NCBI GenBank assembly: GCA_036346275.1
Contig: CM070723.1
Span: 46,640,743 to 46,704,742 of the forward strand
From: Otatea glauca
Taxonomy: Eukaryota; Streptophyta; Magnoliopsida; Poales; Poaceae
Direction of reading: 5' to 3'
DNA length: 64,000 nt
A program made the position numbers and the translations under genes. Within the stretch, counting starts at the first letter, position 1; every line of letters starts with the position of its first letter. The notes below the pieces were generated by a model. The model was not told where the DNA came from. It was given only the letters and a program-made list of their open reading frames with translations, and did not search any database. Below, one piece after another: positions 34,860-45,237 of this stretch.

Positions 34860-36650
34860 TTAACCTCCATTGAAGAGCAATTAAATCCATTCGATTATAT
34901 CCATACTTAACAAAAGGCGAAAACCAATTCATACATTTAGATACAAGTGACCTACGTCAATATCTGCATTTCCATCCTCAAACCTCACATAAATTACAGT
35001 ACAAATCACATACAACACAAGATTATAACATTTGGATTATCAAGAAGAGTAAATAAGTTCAAATTGCAGGCATACATCAAATTTACATCTTCCAATTACA
35101 GTCTAAATCTCATGCCAACAAATTCGAGCTTTCACTAAAAGTGCATCCAAAAGAAAACCTTGCATGTCTGCACTCCAAGAACCGACTCTACCCTTAGCCA
35201 GCCATTTGCCACCACTTTTCACCCTTGCCCATTCACTGCCCATCTCTCCAGCCAACTGCCAGCAAGCTCCCTGCCCATTCGTCCCAGTCAAATGGCAGAA
35301 GGGCATGCTGCATGCCCTCCACCTAGCCTCTTCAGCCCATGGTTTTGCCCAAAACCTGGTTGCGTAGCCAGCAAAGTCGGTTGACCATAGTATAAAAGGA
35401 GCAAACACTAGCCTGCCATACACGAGCACTGCATCTCATCAACCTCACCTCAGCATTTACTAAGATAACCTCCGCTGAATTCAAGAAGCACCCGGGAAGG
35501 TTTAAGCAGCCATCAAACATTGTTTTTGTCTTCTTTTTCTTCTACTCCAGCCACACTCCATCTCAGTTTCTCTGCAAAGCAAGGTACCAATCTTTAGTTT
35601 CATTACATTACCCCTCGCTAATAGTAAGTGAAAGTTAGCCATAGTCTTTGAAAGCATAATGGCAATGCATAATGGTCATACCAATTCGGCTGATAATCAA
35701 CAACTTAAGCATGACATCTAATCAGAAAGACAACAAGAGTAACAACACCACTATTCCATCCTTAGATTTCATGATCTTTTTAGTAATAGCCTTACTTTCT
35801 TAGTTGTGAATATGATCTCTTCTATATGAATTCTCAGAATAAAAAATACAAGGTTAATCGAAAAATACAAGGTTAATCATGTCCTCTGTCCTAAGCATAG
35901 ACTTGCCTACCTTCAATCATGAGTATTACTCTGTCTAGAGGATATAATACCGGCTTTTCCAATACACACAAAGTATACAAATTCTACCAAAACAAGAACT
36001 CATATGACAGAAGCTCTACAAGGGTTTACCCACATAAAAGTTCGTTATACATACACAATGCAGAACATCAGCACACACTTCATTAGCTAAAACACATATA
36101 TCTTTATTGATCACATTTCACAAAAGAACAACCTATTTGATCATGCACATTTTAATCACTGGAAATAAGAACACAACTAATAAATTATCTAATGCTTAGT
36201 GTTTGTAATTTCACACCTGATTAATGTCCTAAGCTTTAGCATGCAAAATTAAGCACCACTCTCTGTCTTTACTCGCACTTATCCACAAATTCATACTAGC
36301 ATCACCACGAGCCAACAATACCTCTGATGGTTGAACTAATACCATCAACCAGCAAGACATCTTTTGCTCTAAGAATTCGGCCATTTCAATACATATAAGA
36401 TACTCACAGCATAGCACATCACATATTGCATATTTCATTTTGATAATCAAGCACAAGAACAAAAACCCCTCACTTATTTAATCTTAACCTCAAAAAAACT
36501 CAGAAACCAAGGATGCAATTAGAGATTCAGTACTTCTAGCTCTAGCTCTAGTCGATTTAGACAAAGAATAACCACATCAATAAAACTGCTGCAATTCGCA
36601 TTTTTTTCCTTCTCAGAAATCAAATATAGCATGCTCGGTATCAAGCAAAG
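34860..36650 (+). repeat. Plus-strand LTR-like sequence, right part
   Basis: Continuation of the sequence at 22987-23380. It has a CT-rich upstream region and a clear TATA box (AGTATAAAAGGAGC, about 35389-35402). A leader with CATCTCATCAACCTCACC follows, then a long AT-rich stretch with no open frame of interest. This layout is that of a long LTR promoter. The 3' end was not located. Confidence 0.35.
35389..35402 (+). promoter_or_regulatory. TATA box in LTR-like sequence
   Basis: AGTATAAAAGGAGC followed by a C/A-rich leader, typical of plant pol II promoters. Confidence 0.45.
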
Positions 36651-38092
36651 GTCATGCAAATTTTAAGCACTGGGTTAAATACTCCAAAGAGGGAGGGGAG
36701 GTGTCGGTTGCTTAGCTTACGAAGTAGATCATAGTCAAGGCCGAGGCAGAGCCGACCGTTGGTGCCCTCATCGGCTCAAGGGTAGTGGAGGGATAGCCCA
36801 CGGCGTCGCGGCGCCAGGGTCGTCCAAGGGGCTGGTCGGGAGTCCACCGGCGTCGGAGCGCGGACCCATCCGCTTAGAGGTGACCTAGAGAAGAAAGTAG
36901 GGGGTGAGGAAATAGAGAATCGATGGAGGAAGAAATAAAAAGGGGGGTTCGATGCTTAGCTTGGGGGCTGTCCTCACGACGGCAGAGGCAGGAGGAGCAC
37001 CGGATCAGCCTGTTCCGACGAGACCCCACCCAAAAACCCTCGGATCTGGCGTCGAATGAGTGGGGGAGAGCCAAGCGGCGGTGCGCGCGAGGAAAAACGT
37101 GGAGGGGGTCAGTGAGAGGAAAACGGGGGGTCGGGAGGACCGGCGGTAGCGGGCGGAGTAAGGAAGCGGCATGGCGGGGGCCGGGAGGCCGCGTCGGTCA
37201 GTGCGGGAGAAGAAATGGAGAGGAAGAGGAGGCGGTGAATGCGGCGGCTAGGTAGGAATGAGGTAAGGAGAGAGAAGGGGTGGGATTAGGGTTAAAGGGG
37301 TGGGATTAGGGTTAAAGGGCCGGGAAAAATTGGGCCGGCCTGGCCATATATAAAAAATAGAAAAAAATCATTAACTAGTTAGATGAATAAACAAATAAAT
37401 AGATATTATATAATGGTAATACTAAATAAGTAAATGATTGAGTAAATAAATTACATAAAAAAAAGATGTTTTACCTGAACCAATATAGCAGAATAAGGAA
37501 ATAGATCAAGAAAAGCAGTAGAAAGCAAATCCAAAAATAATAATATTTCTTATTTTTCTCTTTTCTTTTCTCTAAATAAATCTATAATATAACTTTCACA
37601 GAAACATATATAGATAATCAAATGAAACATTGTAAACTCCAAATGCAAGTATATAAATATTTATTTCACAATCACTCAATAGAGAAAGATATAAAATAAA
37701 CCCAAATTGAGAATTATAAATATTAAAATCCTTGGTTTTCTCATTAGGAAATCTTCCCGATTACAACAAAAGGCCGCTAAAGCCACTTCCTGCTGTGGAC
37801 AACTCTGTGATCTCGCATCCAGGCAAGTCACCCTTAGATCATGTTTTGTGAACTGATTTTGTGGCTTGGGTTGTTTGAAACTCTTGCATTCATCCCAAAA
37901 GCTAATTTCTAAAAGAAATTAAATCACACTAATTGGATCAGCTAGATCCAATGTTAGAACCATAACCTTGGTGAGGTTATGGAGTAAATGGTGGGTGGAG
38001 GAGTTTAGGGTATGAGCAACCCCGGTTGGGTTGCTATGAAAGTCAGGGCTCCTCCACATAGGATATCATTTAAGGACAAACCAAACTGGTGC
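36651..38092. other. GC-rich block and AT-rich tail, no gene assigned
   Basis: 36660-37330 is GC-rich, with CT-rich minus-strand leader-like sequence and a 20-bp tandem duplication at 37277-37319 (unit TGGGATTAGGGTTAAAGGGG). 37340-37760 is AT-rich. It may be the remainder of the old minus-strand LTR, but I could not prove its end. 37780-38092 is mixed sequence leading to the MADS remnant. Confidence 0.3.
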
Positions 38093-38264
38093 TTACCTCA
38101 AAATCGGCGCAAACCGTGCTGACCATAGACCCGGTATGGAACGAGAAATCCCGAGATCATCAAAAATCCCAGCAGCTGCCGCGCCCACGTTGACGACGTT
38201 CGTGGCAAAAGGCAGGCCGTGGTCCATGAAGGCTGCACCTGCACCAGTCATGCTGAAGTCCGAT
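38093..38264 (-). pseudogene. MADS-box gene remnant, C-terminal piece left of the CACTA element
   Basis: Immediately left of the CACTA element the minus strand is open for 57 codons and encodes FSMTGAGAAFMDHGLPFATN and further Ala/Gly-rich sequence, ending in TAA at 38093. If the CACTA element and one copy of its GAT duplication are disregarded, this frame is continuous with that of 51240-51049 on the other side. An alternative end is a splice donor (GAG|GTAAGC at about 38096). Assignment to the MADS gene rests on this continuity, not on a conserved domain in this piece. Confidence 0.55.
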
Positions 38265-38285
38265 CACTACGCCAAAACCTGCAAT

Positions 38286-38545
38286 AGGTGACGGTCTATT
38301 TGTGACGGTTTTTTTCGAACCGCCACAAATATAATTATCAGTGGCGGTTCTATACTGAAAATGGCGGGAAGAATATCAGTGGCGGTTCTATCCTCGAACC
38401 GCCACTAATAAGTAGGTTATCAGTGGCGGTGTTATCCTCCAACCGCCACTGATACTATTGGATTATCCATGGCAATTCTATCCTCGAACTGCCACGGATA
38501 ATGTTATCAGTGGCGGTTCTAGTTAACAACCGCCACTGATAATAT
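38286..38545. repeat. 5' subterminal palindrome array of the CACTA element
   Basis: Repeated units ATCAGTGGCGGTTCT-spacer-GAACCGCCACTGAT, each about 35 bp and self-complementary. About five full or partial units are visible. In En/Spm such subterminal motifs are the binding sites of the TNPA-type protein. Confidence 0.88.
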
Positions 38546-38549
38546 TACC

Positions 38550-38558
38550 TATAAATAG
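38550..38558 (+). promoter_or_regulatory. TATA box of the tnp2 gene
   Basis: CTATAAATA directly after the 5' subterminal array. A leader and a splice donor (CCTTG|GTGAGT at 38671) follow. Confidence 0.6.
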
Positions 38559-38670
38559 GTTGTCAGTAGCAGCATTGGTCTTCTTCCTCCTGAGAGCAAA
38601 CCAAAAGTTCTAATTTTCATATTTCATTTTCTCCAATTCTTGTTCTTGTACTTCCTCTAGTTGTTCCTTG

Positions 38671-39394
38671 GTGAGTTATTTTTTCTCCTCTTTTGATTTG
38701 TGTTAATCTTGTTGCAATTTAATTTTTAAACCTAATTTAATTAAGGTTTATATGTAGATGAGATGAAAAGTTTAGATTTTGTTTTTTTATTTACCTACCA
38801 TTTTGTACTTGATGAATTTATTTCCTAGCTAGGTTCATTAGATGATGTAGTGTTCCTTTTATAGATGATGAATTATGATCAAGCATATATTTAATATAAA
38901 TTGCATTTTAAGTTAATTTGGTAGATGATGAATTTATTATCTAGCTTCTTTAGATGATAAGTAATTAGATTATTTTTTTAATTACTATTAATTTGGTTCC
39001 ATTAGTGTGGACATATACATCTTGCATATATTAAATTTATTTAATTAAGATTATTGGATATTAATATAAATGAAATTTTAGTTAATTTGGTAGGTGGGTG
39101 CTCATCATTTTTAGATGATGAATTTATTATCTAGCTCCTTTAGATGATAAGTAATTAGATTAGTTTTTTAATTACTATTAATTTGGTTCCATTAGTGTGC
39201 ACATATAATATACATCTTGCATATATTAAATTTATTTAATTAAGATTAGTGGATATTAATATACATGAAATTTTAGTTAATTTGGTAGGTTGGTGCTCAT
39301 CATTTTTAGATGATGAATTTATTATCTAGCTCTTTTAGATGATAAGTAATTAGATTAGTTTTTTAATCAATTTTTATATGTTAATTAATTTTAG
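38671..39394 (+). other. 5' UTR intron of the tnp2 gene, with tandem duplication
   Basis: The donor GTGAGT at 38671 pairs with an acceptor TTTTAG ending directly before the ATG at 39395. Inside, a unit of about 190 bp starting GATGATGAATTTATTATC is repeated in tandem (starts near 38924, 39114 and 39309), the last copy incomplete. Confidence 0.65.
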
Positions 39395-41913
39395 ATGGAC
39401 CGGAGATGGATGTACAATGCGAATCGTTACAGCCGAGATTACATCGACGGGGTATCTGCTTTTCTAAGAGCCGCTGAGGAGAACAAGTTGCACAAGAAGA
39501 CGAAGTACATACATTGTCCATGCATTGATTGCAAGAATGAGAAAATGTTTTCAGACAAAGAGCACATCCACTTGCACTTGATTCGAATGGGTTTTGTACT
39601 TGGCTATACATGTTGGACAAGTCACGGTGAAGAGGAAAACATATATGAAGGTGATAACGTATTGGATGATGGAGAAGGCATTATGGCAGCTAACATCGGT
39701 TATGGATCTGATGAGGATAGGTTGGACATTGATGACGATAATAATCTTGCTCAGATGTTGCGCGATGCAGAAGGGAACTACACTAGTCAGAGAGAGTTTA
39801 ATCAATTCAAGGGTTTGTTGGACGACTCGGACACACCTTTGTTCCCGGGTTGCAAGGAGGAATACACAAAGTTGCACACCGTGCTTTCACTTCTAAAATT
39901 GAAGGCAAGCAATGGTTGGTCTGATAAGAGTTTCACGACGCTATTACATCTCTTAGCGGACATGCTTCCAGATGGAAACGTATTGCTGATAACCACTTAT
40001 TTAGCTAAGAAGGTTGTATGTCCATTGGGATTGGAAGTAGAAAGAATACATGCATGTCCAAACAATTGTATACTCTATCGCAAAGAGTATACAGACATGC
40101 ATGTATGTCCGGTGTGCAAATCATCGCGATACAAGCGTAAAGGCCATGACAGCGAGGGCACGTGGTGAAGGAAGGAGCTCCCGCTAAAGTGGTGTGGTAT
40201 TTACTAGTAATACCTCGGTTGAAGCATTTATTTGGAAACAGAAAGCATGCCCAATTGATGCGATGGCACTCAGAAGAGCGTAAAAGGGATGGAAAGCTGA
40301 GACACCCTGCTGATTCTGCCCAGTGGAGAACCATCGATAGGCTCTTTAGGAAGGACTTCGGGAATGAACCGAGAAATATAAGGTTTGGGTTGGGTACAGA
40401 TGGAATGAATCCTTTTGATAACATGAGTAGTATTCATAGCACTTGGCCCGTGACTCTCTGTATCTACAACCTTCCTCCTTGGTTGTGTATGAAACGAAAG
40501 TACATTATGATGTCGCTGCTTATCCAAGGGCCGAGACAACCTGGCAATGATATTGATGTATACCTACGACCATTGGTGGAAGATCTTGTGGCACTGTGGA
40601 ACGAAGGTGTACAGGTATGGGATGAGTACAAGCGAGAGTACTTCATCCTGCGCGCATTGTTGTTTTGCACCATCAATGATTTCCCTACCCTTGGTAACCT
40701 ATCCGGTCGTACTGTAAAAGGGGCCAAAGCATGCCCCCAGTGCATGGATGAAACCGCTAGTGTGTGGCTCAATAACTCGAGAAAAACTATGTACATGCAT
40801 CACCGTAGGTTCCTTCGCAGGAATCACCCCTACCGCAATATGAAGAAAAAATTCGACGGGACAAAAGAGGATGGTATAGCTCCAAGGTCTCGTCGTGGGG
40901 AAGAGGTATATGATATGGTTAAGGATATTAATGTTGTACTTGGAAAGGGAGATAGTAATAATAAATCGAGGTCTCGTACTGAGAAGACCACGTGGAAGAA
41001 GAGATCGATATTTTTAAACTTGCCCTATTGGAAGGACTTAGAAGTTCGACACTGCATAGACGTCATGCATGTAGAGAAAAATATATGTGACAGCTTGATT
41101 GGTCTTTTGCTGAACATTCCTAGCAAAACTAAGGACGGACTGAAGGCACGAAGGGACCTGGAAGATATGAAAATCAGAGCTGAGCTACATCTTCAAGACA
41201 CCAGGAAAGGGCGACTTTACCTTCCCCCAGCTTGCTACACTCTATCCAAGAAAGAGAGAACAGACCTCTGCAAATGCTTGCATGGTGTGAAAGTTCCGTC
41301 CGGTTACTCCGCAAGCATCAAGAAACTGGTCTCGATGAAAGATTTGAAGTTAACTGACATGAAGTCTCATGATTGTCATGTGATGATGACACAAATGCTT
41401 CCTATTGCAATTAGAGGTATTTTGCCTGAAAAGGTCCGAGAGGCAATCATGAGGTTGTGTTTCTTCTTCAACACGATTTCACAGAAGGTCATCGATCCCA
41501 TCAGACTTTCTGAACTGCAGAATGATGTGGTCAAGACACTATGCCAGCTAGAGATGTATTTCCCTCCATCATTTTTCTATATAATGGTTCATCTCATTGT
41601 TCACCTTGTGAATGAGATGAATGTATGTGGCCCCGTATTCCTGCATCAGATGTACCCGTTCGAAAGGTACATGGGTATCCTGAAGAAGTATGTCCGTAAT
41701 CGATCTTGGCCGAAGGGCTGCATTGTGGAAGGTTATGCAACTGAGGAGGTTATCGAGTTTTGCATGGATTACATGGAGGGGGTGGAACCGGTAGGAGTGC
41801 TTGTATCTCGCCATGTGGGTAGGCTAGCTGGGAAAGGGACGATTGGAAGGAAATCAACAAATTCTTACGATCATGGATTGTTCGAAAAAGCTCATTTCAC
41901 AGTCTTGCAATAG
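39395..41913 (+). pseudogene. tnp2-type CACTA transposase (frameshifted)
   Basis: The transposase of the element. The N-terminal part (39395-40168) has the plant transposase-associated domain: MDRRWMYNANRYSRDYIDGV, then the Cys/His pattern HCPCIDCKNEK and IHLHLIRMGF. A linker leads to the start of the tnp2 domain with ACPNNCILYRKEY and HVCPVCKSSRYK. A one-base shift near 40162 breaks the frame. The frame from 40162 to 41913 carries most of tnp2: FGLGTDGMNPF, WPVTLCIYNLPPWLCMKRKY, CTINDFPTLGNLSGRTVKG, HCIDVMHVEKNICDSLIGLL. A DUF4218-like C-terminus follows (HLIVHLVNEMNVCGPVFLHQ, MYPFERYMGILKKYVRNRS). It ends TAG at 41911. Apart from the shift the protein is nearly complete. Confidence 0.9.
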
Positions 41914-42012
41914 TCAGTTGAGGTGTCCTCGTATACGGACATGCACAAGGATAAGCTACGAGAGGAAAATCGTGGATGATCAGAGGTTTGGGTAACAAAA
42001 GAGCATAACCGT

Positions 42013-42645
42013 TTGTTCAATCATTGGTTCAAAGAGCATATGACTGGGAAAGAAACGAGTATTATGTTGAGGTGGTTGGCAAAAGGGCCATCAGGTACAA
42101 TCTTTACATGGCAAGGATACGACATAAATAGATATACCTTTTACACGAGATCTCAGGATAGCAAAGGCACTTACCAAAATAGTGGTGTTCGCATAGATGC
42201 CTATGACAACACAAGCAGTAAGAAGAGTAGCTTCTATGGGTTCATAGAAGAGATTTGGGAGCTCGACTATTGTATTTTTAAGATCCCGATGTTTCGGTGT
42301 CATTGGGTACAACTCCCAAAGGGTGTCAAGGTGGACAAGTACGGCTTCACTACTGTGGACATCGAACATGTCGGATACAGAGACGAACCATTCGTACTTG
42401 CGAAGCAAGTAGCACAAGTCTTCTATGTAATCGACCCGGCAGATAAGAAGCGTCATGTAGTTCTTCAGGGAAAAAGAAGGATCGTCGGAGTTGAGAATGT
42501 CGTGGATGAGGATGAGTACAACCAGTTTGATGAGTTGCCTCCTGTCGTAGATGGCAACATCAGGCTCGAGGAAGAAACCACTCAGGAAGCTACCTTTCAT
42601 CGCGACGATCATGAAGAAGGGCAAATTGTGAAAGAAAATAATTAG
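42013..42645 (+). pseudogene. C-terminal DUF4216-like part of the CACTA transposase
   Basis: This open segment encodes the domain that usually ends tnp2-type transposases (DUF4216): GYDINRYTFYTRSQDSKGTY, GVRIDAYDN, GFIEEIWELDY, DEPFVLAKQVAQVFYVIDP. It ends with an acidic tail and TAG at about 42643. It lies about 100 bp after the stop of the tnp2 segment, with other-frame codons between, so it is probably the tail of the same protein after a second frame break. The function of DUF4216 is unknown. Confidence 0.8.
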
Positions 42646-42729
42646 CTATATACGACTAATGGCAATGTGATGTAAACAATATGCATTTGTATGGAGTAAT
42701 GGAAATGTGGTGTTATGCATTTGTGTGGA

Positions 42730-43140
42730 GTAATGGAAATGTGGGTATATATTAGGATTATATAGGGTATATTACTATATTAGAATTATATATGGTCATT
42801 ACTATATTAGGATTATATAGGGTATATAATATTTATTAGGATTATATAAGGTCATTAATATAGTAGAATTATATAGGGTATATAATATTTAGTAGGATTA
42901 TATAGGGTATATAATATTTAGTAGGATTATATAAGGTCATTAATATAGTAGGATTATATAGGGTATATAATATTTAGTAGGATTATATAGGGTATATAAT
43001 ATTTAGTAGGATTATATAAGGTCATTAATATAGTAGAATTATATAGGGTATATAATATTTAGTAGGATTATATAGGGTATATAATATTTAGTAGGATTAT
43101 ATAAGGTCATTAATATATTAGGATTATGTAGGGTCATTAA
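42730..43140 (+). repeat. AT-rich tandem repeat inside the CACTA element
   Basis: Alternating units of about 27-30 bp: GGATTATATAGGGTATATAA with ATTTAGTA, and GGATTATATAAGGTCATTAA with TATAGTA, more than a dozen in all. It lies directly between the end of the tnp2 gene and the internal palindrome array. Confidence 0.85.
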
Positions 43141-43143
43141 TAT

Positions 43144-43347
43144 ATCAGTGGCGGTTCTTCAAAAGAACCGTCACTCATACACTTATCTGTGGCGGTTCGT
43201 ATAAAGAACCGCCACAGATAATATATGTATTAGTGGCGGTTTTTTATAAGAACCGCCACAGATAAGTCTATCAGTGGCGGTTCTTTTGAAGAACCGCCAC
43301 AGATAATGGTATCAGTGGCGGTTCTTGTGAAGAACCGCCATTGATAA
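43144..43347. repeat. Internal palindrome array of the CACTA element
   Basis: Five tandem hairpin units of the same type as the terminal arrays, TCAGTGGCGGTTCT-spacer-AGAACCGCCACAGATA. They stand about 4.9 kb from the left end and 7.7 kb from the right end. A TATA box follows directly (CCCATATAAAAAAG, about 43353). Confidence 0.88.
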
Positions 43348-43352
43348 TATGC

Positions 43353-43366
43353 CCCATATAAAAAAG
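43353..43366 (+). promoter_or_regulatory. TATA box of the second CACTA gene
   Basis: CCCATATAAAAAAG stands immediately downstream of the internal palindrome array. A CT-rich leader and GC-rich noncoding exon end at an AATTAAG|GTTGGT donor (43767/43768). Confidence 0.55.
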
Positions 43367-43767
43367 TCTATACAGTCTCTCTTCTCACCGAGTGCCCTAA
43401 ACCCAAAACTTCTAAACTCCTGCCGCGCCCGACGCCGCCACGGTGGCGCCCGATGACGCCGCGCCGACGCCGCCGCCCTTGACACCACCCGACATCGCAT
43501 CCGACGACGCCGCCGCCACGACGACGCGCCCGCAGCCCCCGACTCGCCGAAACCACCCGACGACGCGCGCCCGACATCGCTTCGCCACGGTCGCCGCCGA
43601 CGCGCGGCCAGCGGCAAGACGACGCCGCCTGTGTGTTCACACGCACAACGCCGCCGCGCCGACGCCGCCGCCTTTGACGCCGCTTCAGATCCGATGACGC
43701 GCGGCCTCGACGACCCGCCTCGGCGTCGCCCCGACGACGACGCCCGCGCCCGATATCAACAATTAAG

Positions 43768-45220
43768 GTTGGTCGAAGTGTAGTATTGATGCTTCTCCTC
43801 GTGATGCAATTTTTTGGGCATGTGTTATATGTTGCAATCCATGTATACATATCTAAACATGCACATTTCATCAGTGCATATATGCCACAACATTGGGTAC
43901 AACATTCTTCATTCTGTTTTTCACTAAAAGAGCTCTGAAAAAAGTAATTATATTGTTGTCAAACATTTCTTTGACGTGTTAAGTCATTTTAATACAATGT
44001 CGTTTCATTGAACTGGTCAGATTTGCATGAAGTGGCTCAAATCTAGTTAGTGCTAGGCTGCATTTGCCGCATGGATATGGCAATGATAGAGACAATTTAC
44101 TAGCTTTGACTATATATAATTGCGCACTCAAATTCACAAGTTCTAGAGTCAACAAACAGCACTTTCACTCCCTAAATCATATTTGCCCCAAAACTCTAAA
44201 TTCATACAAAACTAGTTTAGATAGCCCACTTCACCACAGCATAACTACTGCTATATAACTTTAAACTGAGCAAACGAAGACATTTTAAGCATCTACATAA
44301 AATTTTCCATCTATCTCTAGGCAATTGCAAATTCCAACTCGGCCTCTAACTTGTCCTAAATCACAGAACAAAATTGAATCTGCTACTAGTCACAATTTGG
44401 ACAGCAAAAGGTAAAACTTGCATAACTTTTTAATGGTTGAACCAAATTGAGTGAACTCAGTTTATAATTAATCACAAGAGGATAATCTACAACTATATTA
44501 TAGCCATTTATTCAGAAGATGCATTACTAGTTCCCAGGTTAGAGATGAACAGAGTTTATATACATTAACAGTTGTTCTGAACAGCAGGTACTAAAATGAA
44601 CATAGATTTTAATTGGCTAAGTAAAAATTTGCATTCTTCCACTTGTTGCATCTGCATGCTTTGTTCTGTAATCATCAGAGACAATAACAGGTTGCAAAGA
44701 CCATTTAGAGATCTTACTCACAAGCCATGCAAAGAATTTTTGTTCCTTTTTATGCTCATGCCTTGTCATTTATTTTCTCTAAAAATGAGAAGGGAAAAGA
44801 GAAAAAGTAAAAGCATCTTATAGTATTATTTTCTCTGAAACAAAAGATGATTTGTAGCCAAAAACATGGGAGTCATCTCAATTCCATAAGATGATTTGTA
44901 CCTTTCGGTCCTACATGTTTTATTTCGATTGAGTTTCATTAATGCAAACCATGGGCGTTGCAAGGTGTATGTGTGTAGCATTTTAGTGGTCACTGTATGC
45001 ACCATAGGTACATATTGGGTCCACAAAATTTACAACCAATCAGCACTAGTTCAAGAGTTAATGCTTGCTTAATTAGTTTTGTTTTGAGCTAATTAAGTCT
45101 CTTGCTCTTGCAAAATCATTTTCATCTTAGCACCACACAATATTACACATAGGACAGTATATCTGTACTTTGAAATTCCATGAGATGATTTTGCAATAAT
45201 TGACGAAAATTATGTTTCAG
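43768..45220 (+). other. 5' UTR intron of the second CACTA gene
   Basis: AT-rich 1.45-kb intron between the donor at 43768 and the acceptor TATGTTTCAG ending at 45220. The coding start follows 17 bases later. The GC-rich open frame at 43443-43697 in the leader exon is low-complexity Ala/Pro/Thr and is probably not translated. Confidence 0.55.
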
Positions 45221-45237
45221 GTCGAACTGTAGTTCTA

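Noticed and set aside
43312..43871. Ala/Pro- or Arg-rich open frames on both strands
   Set aside because: A low-complexity GCC/CGC leader exon of the second CACTA gene. The first credible start is the ATG at 45238.
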